NCBI RefSeq assembly: GCF_002160525.1
Contig: NZ_NFKT01000034.1
Span: 1-48,097 of the forward strand
Direction: 5' to 3'
DNA: 48,097 nucleotides
Source: Lachnoclostridium sp. An169
Lineage (GTDB): Bacteria > Bacillota > Clostridia > Lachnospirales > Lachnospiraceae
Shown: positions 21,666-30,253 of the stretch, piece after piece
How the letters are laid out: the number at the start of each line of letters is the position of its first letter
How positions within the stretch are numbered: the stretch's first letter is position 1
Notes under the pieces: model-generated
Databases searched by the model: none
Told to the model about the DNA's origin: nothing
Seen by the model: the letters and a program-made list of their open reading frames with translations, nothing else
Made by a program: the position numbers and the translations under genes

Positions 21666-23300
21666 TTGAACGGACTTGCAAAAGCGATTGACAGGGCGAT
21701 TGCAGCGGTAGCGCCGCAAGTGGCACTGAAAAGAACTGCCGCACGTCATAAGATGGAAATTCTGAACAGCGGTTACAGCCATTACGGGGCAAGCACTTAT
21801 AAAAAGTCGCTGATCGGCTGGAATTATGCGGGAGGGTCCGCCAGAGAAGATATAAACGACAATCTTTCTGTTTTGCGGCAGAGGTCGCGTGATTTGTACA
21901 TGGGAGTACCGATTGCGACAGGGGCAGTAAAGACAATGCGGACAAATGTTGTAGGGCGGGGATTGATGTTAAAGCCAACAATCGACGCGGAGGCATTAGG
22001 AATCAGCCCGGAAGACGCAAGGGAACTGGAAAAGAAAATATCGAAAGAATGGGCTTTATGGGCGGAAAGCCCGGATTGCGATATGGCAAGGCTTGACAAT
22101 TTTTACGAATTGCAGCAGCTGGCGTTTTTGAACTGGCTTGCGTCAGGAGATTGCCTTGCGCTGTTGCCAGTAAAGCAGAGGATAAATCAGCCATACGATC
22201 TTAGAATACAGCTGATCGAAGCGGACCGGCTGTCAAGCCCACATAACTATGATACCTATGATAATCAGATTGTCGGAGGCGTTGAGGTAGATAAGGACGG
22301 CGAAGTGATCGCATATCACTTTTCAAAGCACCACCCGCTTTCTTATGCAGACGAACAGTACGAATGGCAGCGGGTAGAGGCGTACGGGAAAAAGACCGGG
22401 AGAAGAAACGTCCTGCACCTGATGAACCGGGAACGTATTGACCAGAGAAGAGGCGTTCCGTTCCTTGCACCAGTCATTGAATCCCTAAAGCAAATGGGAA
22501 GATACACAGACGCTGAACTTGTGGCAGCGGTTGTATCTGGAATGTTTACGGTATTTATCGAGAAAGAGAATAACAGTGATGATGAACCGATCGGAAGCGC
22601 CATACCAGAGGAAGTGCAGATAGACGCAGAAGACGAAACGACGCTTGAACTTGCGCCGGGAGCAATTCTTGACCTGGGAGAAGGGGAAAAGGCAAACGCA
22701 ATCAATCCCGGAAGACCAAACGCAAATTTTAGCGGGTTCGTGGAAGCAATCTGCCAGCAGATCGGAGCAGCGCTAGAAATACCATATGAACTACTTGTGA
22801 AGCGGTTTACAAGTAGCTATACAGCCAGCCGTGGCGCACTGGAAGAAGCGTGGAAGATGTTCCGAATGTACCGGACGTGGCTTGCAACGGATTTTTGTCA
22901 GCCGATCTATGAAGAGTGGCTTTCGGAGGCGGTGGCGAAAGGGAGGATTTCAGCACCGGGATTTTTCAGTGACCCGCTTAGAAGGAAAGCATATTGCCGC
23001 GCACAGTGGAACGGACCGGCAAGAGGGCTTTTGAATCCGGTTCAGGAAGTGAACGCAGCGGCAACAAGGGTTGAAAATGGATTTTCAACAAGAAGCAATG
23101 AAACTATGGAAATGGCAGGGGGCGACTTCTTCACGAACTGCGAACAGTTACGGCAGGAAGAAGCGGCATTAAAGGAGGTAAAGGACATTGCCAGCAAACA
23201 GAAACAATCAGGGCAGCAGGAACCAGAACCAGAGCCGGGAAATGGAAAACAGCGACCAGACCAACGGGAAGGGGAACCCATTCGGAGTGACGGAAAATAA
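21666..23300 (+). CDS. portal protein (lambda gpB type)
   Basis: A 544-residue portal, the dodecameric ring through which DNA enters the capsid. Family features: NYAGGSAREDI, MRTNVVGRGLMLKP near residue 95, LIEADRLSSP, VLHLMNRERIDQRRGVPFLAP, and GAALEIPYELLVKRFTSSYTASRGAL. The start is TTG behind AAGGAGGCG. The tail overlaps the protease gene by 113 bases. It precedes protease/scaffold, decoration and capsid, exactly the lambda order. Confidence 0.95.
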   Translation: MNGLAKAIDRAIAAVAPQVALKRTAARHKMEILNSGYSHYGASTYKKSLIGWNYAGGSAREDINDNLSVLRQRSRDLYMGVPIATGAVKTMRTNVVGRGLMLKPTIDAEALGISPEDARELEKKISKEWALWAESPDCDMARLDNFYELQQLAFLNWLASGDCLALLPVKQRINQPYDLRIQLIEADRLSSPHNYDTYDNQIVGGVEVDKDGEVIAYHFSKHHPLSYADEQYEWQRVEAYGKKTGRRNVLHLMNRERIDQRRGVPFLAPVIESLKQMGRYTDAELVAAVVSGMFTVFIEKENNSDDEPIGSAIPEEVQIDAEDETTLELAPGAILDLGEGEKANAINPGRPNANFSGFVEAICQQIGAALEIPYELLVKRFTSSYTASRGALEEAWKMFRMYRTWLATDFCQPIYEEWLSEAVAKGRISAPGFFSDPLRRKAYCRAQWNGPARGLLNPVQEVNAAATRVENGFSTRSNETMEMAGGDFFTNCEQLRQEEAALKEVKDIASKQKQSGQQEPEPEPGNGKQRPDQREGEPIRSDGK

Positions 23301-24384
23301 GTTCTGGAATTTCATTCCCGCAACCGGAACAAAGCCGCCGGAACTTTTGCTATACGGAGCGATCAGCAGCCGGGAAAGCTGGTGGGAAGACAGGGTAACA
23401 CCTGCGGCGTTTAACAGGGAACTTGAAGAACTGGGAGACGTACCGGAAATTATTGTCAGAATCAATTCGGGAGGCGGAGACGTATTTGCCGCCAATGCGA
23501 TCTATACAAGGTTAAAGGACCATTCCGCAAAAATCACAGTAAAAATTGACGGATGGGCCGCTTCCGCCGCCACAATTATTGCAATGGCAGGGGATACCAT
23601 AAAGATTGCCAGGAACGGTGTTTTTATGATACATGACCCGGCAATGACGGTATGGGATACCTTCCGGGCAGAAGACTTTGAGAAGATGGCGGAAGAACTG
23701 AAAGTCATAAAACAGTCGATTGTAAACACATATACCATGAAAACAGGAAAGCCGGAGCAGGAAATTTCAGACCTGATGGCAGAAGAAAAATGGTGGACAG
23801 GAGACGAAGCTGTTGAAAATGGATTTTGCGATGAACTTATGTTTGAGGAAAGCAGCACGGTTATAGAAAATGCCAGCAGGATTGTTGTAAATGCCGTGCC
23901 TATTGATATTTCGCAGTTCAGAACAGTACCGAAAGCGTTGTTAAACAGCCCGAATCATACGGGAGGTATAACAAATAAAAAGCCAGAAGAAAAGGAGGAA
24001 AAGCAGATGGAACCGAAAAACACAAACCCTGCGATCACAACAGAAGACGCATTAAAAGCCGCATACCCTGATCTTGTGGCAAAGATTGAAAATGCGGCAA
24101 GAGCAGAGGAAAGACAGAGAATCAAGGCAATCAAGGATATGGCCCCAAACGGGTATGAAAGTATTGTAGAAGACGCAATGTTTGAAAATCCGATCAGTGC
24201 GGAAGCCGTAGCAGTAAAGATCATTGCACAGCAGAAACAGCAGGGAGGGGTATACCTGGCAAACAGAAAAGAAGACGCAGAGGACAGCGGCGTGAATAAA
24301 GTCGGCGCTGCGGCGGCAGTGACGGGAGCAGAGGAAGAGGACCCGTTTAATGCTGCGATTGATAAATTATTCCCGGAAAAGTAA
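23188..24384 (+). CDS. ClpP-like head maturation protease with scaffold tail (lambda gpC type)
   Basis: A 398-residue serine protease starting at TTG (AAGGAGG nine bases upstream). It has a ClpP/S49-type fold: INSGGGDVFAANAIY oxyanion region, nucleophile Ser126 in GWAASAATI, His149 in MIHDPAM. It matures the prohead by cleaving scaffold and head proteins. Residues 274-398 form a scaffold-like domain (helical, acidic, ending EEEDPFNAAIDKLFPEK) with its own ribosome site, so the scaffold can also be made alone, as in lambda C/Nu3. Confidence 0.93.
   Translation: MPANRNNQGSRNQNQSREMENSDQTNGKGNPFGVTENKFWNFIPATGTKPPELLLYGAISSRESWWEDRVTPAAFNRELEELGDVPEIIVRINSGGGDVFAANAIYTRLKDHSAKITVKIDGWAASAATIIAMAGDTIKIARNGVFMIHDPAMTVWDTFRAEDFEKMAEELKVIKQSIVNTYTMKTGKPEQEISDLMAEEKWWTGDEAVENGFCDELMFEESSTVIENASRIVVNAVPIDISQFRTVPKALLNSPNHTGGITNKKPEEKEEKQMEPKNTNPAITTEDALKAAYPDLVAKIENAARAEERQRIKAIKDMAPNGYESIVEDAMFENPISAEAVAVKIIAQQKQQGGVYLANRKEDAEDSGVNKVGAAAAVTGAEEEDPFNAAIDKLFPEK
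24007..24384 (+). CDS. nested scaffold protein from internal start (Nu3-like)
   Basis: An in-frame internal ATG at protease codon 274 is preceded by a perfect AAGGAGG (23992-23998) with 8 bases of spacing. It yields a 125-residue helical, acidic protein equal to the scaffold domain. In lambda, Nu3 is produced the same way from the C gene. Such a ribosome site inside a coding sequence is strong sequence evidence for a separate product. Confidence 0.8.
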   Translation: MEPKNTNPAITTEDALKAAYPDLVAKIENAARAEERQRIKAIKDMAPNGYESIVEDAMFENPISAEAVAVKIIAQQKQQGGVYLANRKEDAEDSGVNKVGAAAAVTGAEEEDPFNAAIDKLFPEK

Positions 24385-24398
24385 GGAGGTAGGAAGCA

Positions 24399-24746
24399 AT
24401 GTATGAGATCGAAACAAGAAGCCATGAACCCGTGAATTTGTTTGCAGGGGATTTCCCGACGGTCACGGAAGAAGGAGTGGCAGGGGCGGCAATCGCAGAA
24501 AGAACACCTGTAACGAAAGATTCAAACGGGAAAATTGTTGCAGTAGCGCCAGCAGGAGCAGGAGGAACACCGCCTGCGACAACGGGAGACGTGATCGGAA
24601 TTACTGCGGCGACAGCCGAAAAAGACGGACCGGTTGTGTACTATCTCACGGGAGAATTTTTTGCAGACGCAATCAATCTTCCGGAGGGAATTGAAATTGC
24701 CGACATTAAAGACCCGCTTAGAAAAATTTCAATCTTTTTAAGATAA
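24399..24746 (+). CDS. head decoration protein (gpD-like)
   Basis: A 115-residue protein of the lambda gpD/head-decoration type: Ala/Gly-rich with GDFPTVTEEGVAGAAIAERTPVT and a VIGITAATAEKDGP segment ahead of a YYLTGEF strand. Such proteins form trimers that stabilise the expanded capsid. Strong AAGGAGGT ribosome site; followed 15 bases later by the capsid gene. Confidence 0.88.
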   Translation: MYEIETRSHEPVNLFAGDFPTVTEEGVAGAAIAERTPVTKDSNGKIVAVAPAGAGGTPPATTGDVIGITAATAEKDGPVVYYLTGEFFADAINLPEGIEIADIKDPLRKISIFLR

Positions 24747-24761
24747 GGAGGAAGAAAGATA

Positions 24762-25817
24762 ATGCCAAACGAAGTAAGCATTTACGAACCGCGGACAATG
24801 GGAAGGATTGTAACAAAACTTCCGCCCGTGAGAACTTTTTTTAGAGACACATTTTTCAGACATGAAGAAACATTCAACACAAAGTCAGTTGATGTTGATT
24901 TCGTAAAAGGAACAAGAAAGGTTGCGCCGTTCGTACACCGGGTAATTGGCGGAAAAACCGTACCAAACACAGGGCATGAAACGAAGACATACACGCCGCC
25001 ACTGGTAGCGCCGGACAAGATCACAACGGTTGACGATCTGCTGACAAGAAGACCGGGAGAAAGCCTTGTGTCAGGAAGAAGCCCAGCAGAACGCGCAGTT
25101 CTGAAAATGTCAGACGATTTCAGAGAACTCAGAGACATGATTTCACGAAGAGAAGAACTCATGTGCGTTCAGTCTATTTTCACGGGGAAAATTCCGATCA
25201 TCGGAGAAGGACTGAACGAGGAAATTGATTTCGGTTTCACAAATACAGAGACAATCTCAGCAGCAACAAAGAAATGGAGCAACGCGGGTTCTGACCCGAT
25301 CGCAGACCTGAAACGCTGGCACAAGCAGGTACAGAAGACCGGCTTCACAAACTGTAATGCCTGCGTTATGGCGGATGATGTTGCAACTGCTTTTGTGGGG
25401 CATGAAAAAGTACAGAAAGTGCTTGATGTAAGAAACTACAATCTTGCAGTAATTCAGCCGAGACAGCTTCCGAATGGCGTTACTTACGTCGGAACTATCC
25501 ACGAGTTGGGGCTTGACATTTATACATACAATGAGTGGTATCTTGACGACTGGACAGAACCGGCGACACCGGAAGAAAAACCGCTTGTGCCGGACGGTAT
25601 GCTTGCACTGTTAAGCACTAACGCAAATTATTCCATGTATTACGGAGCAATCACACTGATCAACGAGGAGACAAAAGAGTTCACAACTGTTGAAGGAAAA
25701 TATGTACCTGATACATGGGTAAAGAGAAAACCGGCAAGACGGTTCTTGCAGTTACAGTCAGCGCCGCTTTCCGTACCGCATGACGTTGACAGCTGGTTCA
25801 CGGCAAAGGTGCTGTGA
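24762..25817 (+). CDS. major capsid protein (lambda gpE type)
   Basis: A 351-residue capsid subunit. It has the gpE pattern: PPVRTFFRDTFF near residue 20, VDVDFVKGTRKVAPFV, an extended domain, and a C-terminal KPARRFLQLQSAPLSVP before a short tail. It follows the decoration gene as in lambda. AAGGAGGAAG ribosome site. A stop/start TGATG joins it to the next gene. Confidence 0.95.
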   Translation: MPNEVSIYEPRTMGRIVTKLPPVRTFFRDTFFRHEETFNTKSVDVDFVKGTRKVAPFVHRVIGGKTVPNTGHETKTYTPPLVAPDKITTVDDLLTRRPGESLVSGRSPAERAVLKMSDDFRELRDMISRREELMCVQSIFTGKIPIIGEGLNEEIDFGFTNTETISAATKKWSNAGSDPIADLKRWHKQVQKTGFTNCNACVMADDVATAFVGHEKVQKVLDVRNYNLAVIQPRQLPNGVTYVGTIHELGLDIYTYNEWYLDDWTEPATPEEKPLVPDGMLALLSTNANYSMYYGAITLINEETKEFTTVEGKYVPDTWVKRKPARRFLQLQSAPLSVPHDVDSWFTAKVL

Positions 25818-26161
25818 TGGATTTTAAGGCGCAGATCATAAAAGACCTTAAAGTTTTCAACAATCCAGCAGAGTTCGCGGCAATGGTCAATATGTGGTAT
25901 GACGGGAAAACCTATACAATACCAGCCGTCATTGACCATGAAGCGGCAGAAGAAAGGAAAAGGCTGAAAGATGATCACGCAGAAGGGATAAACAGCATAG
26001 AAGCGCTATTATATATCTCTCATGCTGATTTAGGTTTTGTTCCAAAACGAGGAATGGAGATAGAACTTGAAGAAGCAGGAGCCGTAAACGTCTATACGAT
26101 CGCAAAAAGCGAATACGAAGACGGGGAAATCATTCTGGAACTGGGGGCGTATGCTGAATGA
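25817..26161 (+). CDS. head-tail connector protein
   Basis: A 114-residue protein between capsid and tail genes. FNNPAEFAAMVNMWYDGKTYTIPAV at the start, then SIEALLYISHADLG, and a C-terminal beta segment, resembles the head-completion/connector proteins that follow gpE (gpFII-like position). It starts at ATG 25817, overlapping the capsid stop (TGATG), with AAAGGTG upstream; a GTG one codon earlier is possible. Confidence 0.75.
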   Translation: MDFKAQIIKDLKVFNNPAEFAAMVNMWYDGKTYTIPAVIDHEAAEERKRLKDDHAEGINSIEALLYISHADLGFVPKRGMEIELEEAGAVNVYTIAKSEYEDGEIILELGAYAE

Positions 26162-26763
26162 TCGAAATAACAGCAGAAGCGGTGGAAAGAGTGGAAGCGA
26201 TATTGGCAGGAGTGCCAAAAGGAGCAGAACGCGCGTTGTCGAACGCAATTAACCGCGGAATTTCCAGAGTTAAAACGGGAGCCGTAAAAAGGGTAAAAGA
26301 AATATACACGGTACAGACCGGTGCTTTCAACGAAGCGACGAGAATAAGAGTAAACAAAGCCAGCACGGGAAACCTTGTTGGTTTTGTTTCTTTTGCCGGG
26401 TACAAGATTCCGTTGTACAAATTCAAAGTAACGCCGACAGCACCGGGGGTAAAGAAACAGGTACGGGCGGCAGTGATGAAAGGAGGAATGACACCTTATG
26501 AAGACGCTTTTATTGCACAGATGGGGAGCGGACATATTGGAGTATTTGAACGAACTGGCGCTCAGGGAATTGCAAGCAGATTAGCAAGAGCGAAGAAGCC
26601 GAACAAACACACTGAAACAATAAAAGAGATACCGGGATTAGCAGCGGCGCAGATGGTAGGAAATGCGAAGGTTATTGAAACTCTGGAAGAAGAAGCGCAG
26701 CAACTTGTCAATCAGCGATTAGAAAATGAAATAGACCGGCTGTTGAGCGGTTACGGAGGTTAA
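26158..26763 (+). CDS. minor tail/neck protein (gpZ/HK97 gp10 type)
   Basis: A 201-residue protein overlapping the connector gene (ATGA). Alpha-helical N-terminus with a pattern of Arg-rich helices (AERALSNAINRGISRVKTGAVKRVKEIY), then GFVSFAGYKIPLYKFKVTP and a GVFERTG turn, as in prophage minor tail protein Z. It should sit at the head-tail junction. Confidence 0.82.
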   Translation: MIEITAEAVERVEAILAGVPKGAERALSNAINRGISRVKTGAVKRVKEIYTVQTGAFNEATRIRVNKASTGNLVGFVSFAGYKIPLYKFKVTPTAPGVKKQVRAAVMKGGMTPYEDAFIAQMGSGHIGVFERTGAQGIASRLARAKKPNKHTETIKEIPGLAAAQMVGNAKVIETLEEEAQQLVNQRLENEIDRLLSGYGG

Positions 26764-26767
26764 GAGC

Positions 26768-27259
26768 ATGACACCTATTATTTTATTGGACCGGCTGGAA
26801 GAATTTGTAAAAAAGGTCACGGGAGATATTAAGCTGCAAGTGAAAGTCAGAAATTTGAACCCGGAAGAAGAAAAGGAACGCGCGGCGAACGTGTACAAAA
26901 TGAGGCTTCCAAAAAAAGAAGATCAGGTTCAACAGATTCCATACATCCTTTTACAGTTCATCAATGGAAAGGACGACAAAAAGGAAAAGGAACCGGAAGA
27001 AAGCATGTGCGCCGTCAGGATTGTAGTTGCAACATATTCGGAAGATGGCGGACAGGGGGCATATGACCTTCTGAACGTGATATTGAGAATACGGAGCGAA
27101 CTTGAAAAGGCGGGAATTATAGGAGGACAGTTTGTGCTTCAAAAACCGCTGGAATATATCGTATATCCAGACAGCACAGAGCCTTATTACTTAGGAGAAA
27201 TGATCACAAACTGGTCAATACCAACAATCAAAAGGGAGGTAGAAGAAATATGGCAGTAA
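26768..27259 (+). CDS. tail terminator-like protein
   Basis: A 163-residue protein in the place of tail terminator/completion proteins between gpZ-type and sheath genes. It contains IPYILLQFINGKDDK, a VRIVVATYSEDGGQGAYDLLNVILRIRSEL helix, and the C-terminal PYYLGEMITNWSIPTI strand typical of such folds. No exact family can be proven by eye. Confidence 0.65.
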   Translation: MTPIILLDRLEEFVKKVTGDIKLQVKVRNLNPEEEKERAANVYKMRLPKKEDQVQQIPYILLQFINGKDDKKEKEPEESMCAVRIVVATYSEDGGQGAYDLLNVILRIRSELEKAGIIGGQFVLQKPLEYIVYPDSTEPYYLGEMITNWSIPTIKREVEEIWQ

Positions 27260-27630
27260 GAAGCGCGCAGAAAGCCGCAGAAACGGAGGAAAAGGCAAAA
27301 GCCGAGAATACCACGGTAAAAGCGGAAAAAGCCGAAACTGGGGCGGATAAGAAGGCGGAGGGAGCGGAAAAAGCAACGCTGGTTTATATCGGCCCGCAGC
27401 TTCCGAAAGGAAAGCTGAAAACAAATAAAATCATGATCGGAACAGAAGAGGAAATTAAAGCAGAACTCAAAGAGGTGCTGTCAGAATATCCGTTAGTTGA
27501 AAAAATGCTTGTTCCGGTTGAACAGCTGGCAGAAAAGAAAGACCGCGCAAAAACGCCGGGAAATATCATGAACAAATATTATTCAGATATTATGGCGACG
27601 ATCGCGGCGAATGAAGCAAAGGAGGCATAA
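27250..27630 (+). CDS. structural-region hypothetical protein
   Basis: A 126-residue protein with a disordered Ala/Lys/Glu-rich N-terminal half (residues 1-40) and a folded part beginning LVYIGPQLPKGKLKTNKIM. It precedes the sheath gene and overlaps the previous gene by 10 bases; ribosome site GGGAGG. Similar small proteins accompany P2-like sheath genes. Role unknown. Confidence 0.7.
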   Translation: MAVRSAQKAAETEEKAKAENTTVKAEKAETGADKKAEGAEKATLVYIGPQLPKGKLKTNKIMIGTEEEIKAELKEVLSEYPLVEKMLVPVEQLAEKKDRAKTPGNIMNKYYSDIMATIAANEAKEA

Positions 27631-27633
27631 AAG

Positions 27634-29061
27634 ATGGCAACAGTTACACATGGCATAGGAACATCTAAGCAGGCAACGAGCGTATCAACGCCGAACGTAG
27701 CAGCCAGCGGGATTGTTTTTGCCGTAGGAGCCGCACCGGTCCAGACCGTTGGCGGGAAAGTAAATGAAGTGATTATGGCGAACTCATACGAAGAGGCCGT
27801 ATCTGCTCTGGGATATTCTGACGACTGGGAGAAATACGGACTTTGCGAAGTCGTGTACACAATGTTTCAGTTGTACCAGCAGTCGCCAGTCTTCCTTGTG
27901 AATGTACTGGACCCGGCGAAGCACAAGAAGCAAACAACAGAAAGCTATACACCGGAAAATAACCAGATCAGACTTCCGCTTGAAGCGATCGCAAGCAGTA
28001 TAAATATTGCAGAAAAAACAGCGGGCGAAGATTATGAAGTGTTTTACGACGAAACGGCTTGCGTAATTGAGTTCGCGGAAGACGTGACGACGGAAACGTC
28101 AGTAACGTTCGACGAAGTGGACACAACAAAACTGGCAAAAGCCGACGTGATCGGAGGATATGAGGTTTCGACACACAAGAACAAAGGGCTTGAACTGATC
28201 GACGACGTTTTCGCGAAATACACAGAAGCGCCCGACCTCATTATTTGTCCGAATTGGTCAAAAGACAGCGAGGTTGCGGCTGTAATGTCGGCAAAAGCAG
28301 AGAACATCAACGGGATGTTTGAGGCACACGCAATCATTGACGTTGACACAGCGGCGACGGGAGGCGCGACATATTATTCGGACGTTCCGGCGTGGAAGAA
28401 GTCAAAGAATATTATGAAAGCAAACGAATTACTGTGCTTCCCAAAACTGAAACTGGGAGATAGAGCGTTCAACTATTCTTCACAGCTTGCCGGACTGATC
28501 GCACAGACGGACAACACGGAAGCGCTGGGAGGAGGAACGCCGTGTGAAAGCGCGTCGAATAAAACTTTGCAGGCAGATAGCATGGTTCTGGAAGATGGAA
28601 CAGAAGTTGTTCTGGATATTCAGAAAGCGAATTATCTGAATGACAACGGAGTAATTACAGCGCTGAACTTCTATAATGGCTGGGTAAGCTGGGGGAACTG
28701 GTCAGCTTGCTATCCGGCAAATACAGACCCGGTAGACTACTTCTACTGCATTTCAAGAATGTTCAAATGGGTTGCGAAAACAGTAACTCTTTCCTACTGG
28801 AATTATGTTGACAGAAAACTTACAAGAAGACTGATCGACACAATTTTACAGGGAGTAAACGACTGGCTGAACAGCCTGACAGCAGAAGAAATCATTCTGG
28901 GCGGAAGGGTAGAAATGAGAGAGGACGAAAACACAACAACCTCACTCATGGCAGGAAAAGTGAAATTCCATGTATACATTACGCCGCCGTCTCCGATGGT
29001 GCAGATGGAGTACACGCTGGAATACGACGTGTCTTATCTGCAAAATTTACTGGCAGCATAA
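27634..29061 (+). CDS. contractile tail sheath protein
   Basis: A 475-residue tail sheath subunit that contracts to drive the tube through the cell wall. Family features: start with HGIGTSKQATSVSTP, PVFLVNVLDPAKHK, DLIICPNWSKDSEVAAVM in the core, SWGNWSACYP near 350, the C-terminal helix-strand RLIDTILQGVNDWLNSLTAEEIILGGRVEM, and the terminal FHVYITPPSPMVQMEYTLEYD. Strong AAAGGAGG ribosome site. It shows that this is a myovirus. Confidence 0.95.
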   Translation: MATVTHGIGTSKQATSVSTPNVAASGIVFAVGAAPVQTVGGKVNEVIMANSYEEAVSALGYSDDWEKYGLCEVVYTMFQLYQQSPVFLVNVLDPAKHKKQTTESYTPENNQIRLPLEAIASSINIAEKTAGEDYEVFYDETACVIEFAEDVTTETSVTFDEVDTTKLAKADVIGGYEVSTHKNKGLELIDDVFAKYTEAPDLIICPNWSKDSEVAAVMSAKAENINGMFEAHAIIDVDTAATGGATYYSDVPAWKKSKNIMKANELLCFPKLKLGDRAFNYSSQLAGLIAQTDNTEALGGGTPCESASNKTLQADSMVLEDGTEVVLDIQKANYLNDNGVITALNFYNGWVSWGNWSACYPANTDPVDYFYCISRMFKWVAKTVTLSYWNYVDRKLTRRLIDTILQGVNDWLNSLTAEEIILGGRVEMREDENTTTSLMAGKVKFHVYITPPSPMVQMEYTLEYDVSYLQNLLAA

Positions 29062-29075
29062 AGGAGGGATAAAAA

Positions 29076-29594
29076 ATGCCGAAAATAGATGAGATTATCA
29101 CTAATTACGCGGTGTACGAAGACGCGACAGAGTATCTTGGAACGTCGGAAGTAACGCTGCCGGAGATCACAAACCTTGCGGAAGAGATCAGCGGGGCCGG
29201 TATCGCAGGAAATGTAGAGGCTGTAATTATCGGTCATATCGAAGCTATGACGCTGACACTGAATTTCAGGACAGTTACAGAAAACACAATCAAGCTGGCG
29301 GAACCCAGAGTTCACAAGCTTGACCTGAGAGCGGCACAGCAGGAGCAGAACACAAGGACAGGGCAGACGGAAGTTAGATCGGTAAAGCATATCTTAAAAG
29401 TGCGTCCGAAAAAACTTGCGCCCGGAAAACTTGCAGCCGCTTCCGCGTCTGATGCTAACGGCGAGTACGCTGTTACATATTACGCAATCTATATTGACGG
29501 AAAGAAGAAACTGGAAATTGACCAGCTGAACTACATTTTCTATGTCAATGGAAAAGATTACTTGAGCGAGGTCCGCAAGGCGTTAGGGAAATAA
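29076..29594 (+). CDS. tail tube protein
   Basis: A 172-residue tube subunit of the P2 FII type (VYEDATEYLGTSEVTLPEI..., then GHIEAMTLTLNFRTVTE, and the C-terminal DGKKKLEIDQLNYIFYVNGKDYLSEVRKALGK). It stacks in rings inside the sheath. It follows the sheath gene by 14 bases with AAAGGAGGG. Confidence 0.93.
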   Translation: MPKIDEIITNYAVYEDATEYLGTSEVTLPEITNLAEEISGAGIAGNVEAVIIGHIEAMTLTLNFRTVTENTIKLAEPRVHKLDLRAAQQEQNTRTGQTEVRSVKHILKVRPKKLAPGKLAAASASDANGEYAVTYYAIYIDGKKKLEIDQLNYIFYVNGKDYLSEVRKALGK

Positions 29595-29603
29595 TAAAAA
29601 CTC

Positions 29604-29632
29604 TTGACTTTTGTCCGTACATATACTATGAT
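29604..29632 (+). promoter_or_regulatory. promoter of the cargo insertion
   Basis: TTGACT (29604-29609) and TATGAT (29627-29632) with a 17-base spacer, close to consensus and inside a perfect operator dyad. It gives the inserted genes expression independent of the late operon. Confidence 0.85.
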
Positions 29633-29648
29633 TTATGTACGGACAAAA
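29609..29648. promoter_or_regulatory. operator dyad over cargo promoter
   Basis: A perfect 15-base inverted repeat (29609-29623 and 29634-29648; arm core TTGTCCGTACATA) with a 10-base centre that contains the -10 box. It lies directly before the ribbon-helix-helix gene, so self-repression is likely. Confidence 0.85.
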
Positions 29649-29666
29649 GAAAGGAGGATAATAGAA

Positions 29667-29843
29667 GTGTCGCCGAGAACAGGAAGACCAACTGAAGATC
29701 CCAAAAGCAAACGCTTTGAGTTGCGAATATCGGAGCGGGAAAATGAAATGCTTGAGTTCTGCATAAAGGAAACAGGCATGAGCCGAGCGGATATTATCAG
29801 GCGCGGAATTGAGTTGGTGTACAGAGAAATAACAAAAAAATAA
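29667..29843 (+). CDS. CopG/Arc-like ribbon-helix-helix regulator
   Basis: A 58-residue protein starting at GTG behind AAGGAGG. The strand-helix-helix pattern (RFELRISERENEMLEFCIKETGMSRADIIRRGIELV) is that of a CopG/Arc ribbon-helix-helix dimer that binds palindromic operators. The perfect 15-base dyad overlaps its own promoter, which fits autoregulation. It is short, self-promoted, terminator-flanked and A+T-rich within a GC-richer tail operon, the features of a phage moron. Confidence 0.85.
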   Translation: MSPRTGRPTEDPKSKRFELRISERENEMLEFCIKETGMSRADIIRRGIELVYREITKK

Positions 29844-29881
29844 AGAAACGGCGCGCCGTCCAAAGCAAACACCGTTTCTTT
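29842..29881 (+). terminator. terminator after the ribbon-helix-helix gene
   Basis: Stem AAAGAAACGG (29842-29851) with CCGTTTCTTT (29872-29881), 20-base loop with a GGCGCGCC core. It starts in the stop codon and ends cargo transcription. A smaller TTCCG/CGGAA dyad follows near 29895-29921. Confidence 0.7.
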
Positions 29882-29959
29882 AACCAGAAGTTTCTTTCCG
29901 CAGTATATTTTATCACGGAAGGACGCTTCTTTCAACAATTTTAGAAAGGAGAACGTCTA

Positions 29960-30253
29960 ATGGAGATTAAGCACATTCGGGAAAAAGAGGCAAGAGAAAT
30001 GTACAGTGATTATTACCTGACAGCGGGGGCAGACAAATTCTACATAAGAGAAACACTTGCATTGAATTTATACAATAGTTATACAATGGGATTCACAGAA
30101 ATAGCGAAGATTATATGCAAACGTGAATTAGTAAAACTTTTGGGTATTTGCGCCGCTTGGTACAAAGGGAAAATAAATAATGATACGTATGTAAATGAAT
30201 TGATAAGATTCAAGGTAAAAAAGAGAAAATTTAAAAATGCCAAAACGAATTGA
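29960..30253 (+). CDS. cargo hypothetical protein, 97 aa
   Basis: A 97-residue A+T-rich gene starting behind AGAAAGGAG. Helical and Tyr-rich (YSDYYLTAGADKFYIRETLALNLYNSY) with a Lys-rich end. No family recognised. It lies between the autoregulated regulator and the HNH-like gene in the insertion and overlaps the latter by 17 bases. Confidence 0.65.
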   Translation: MEIKHIREKEAREMYSDYYLTAGADKFYIRETLALNLYNSYTMGFTEIAKIICKRELVKLLGICAAWYKGKINNDTYVNELIRFKVKKRKFKNAKTN

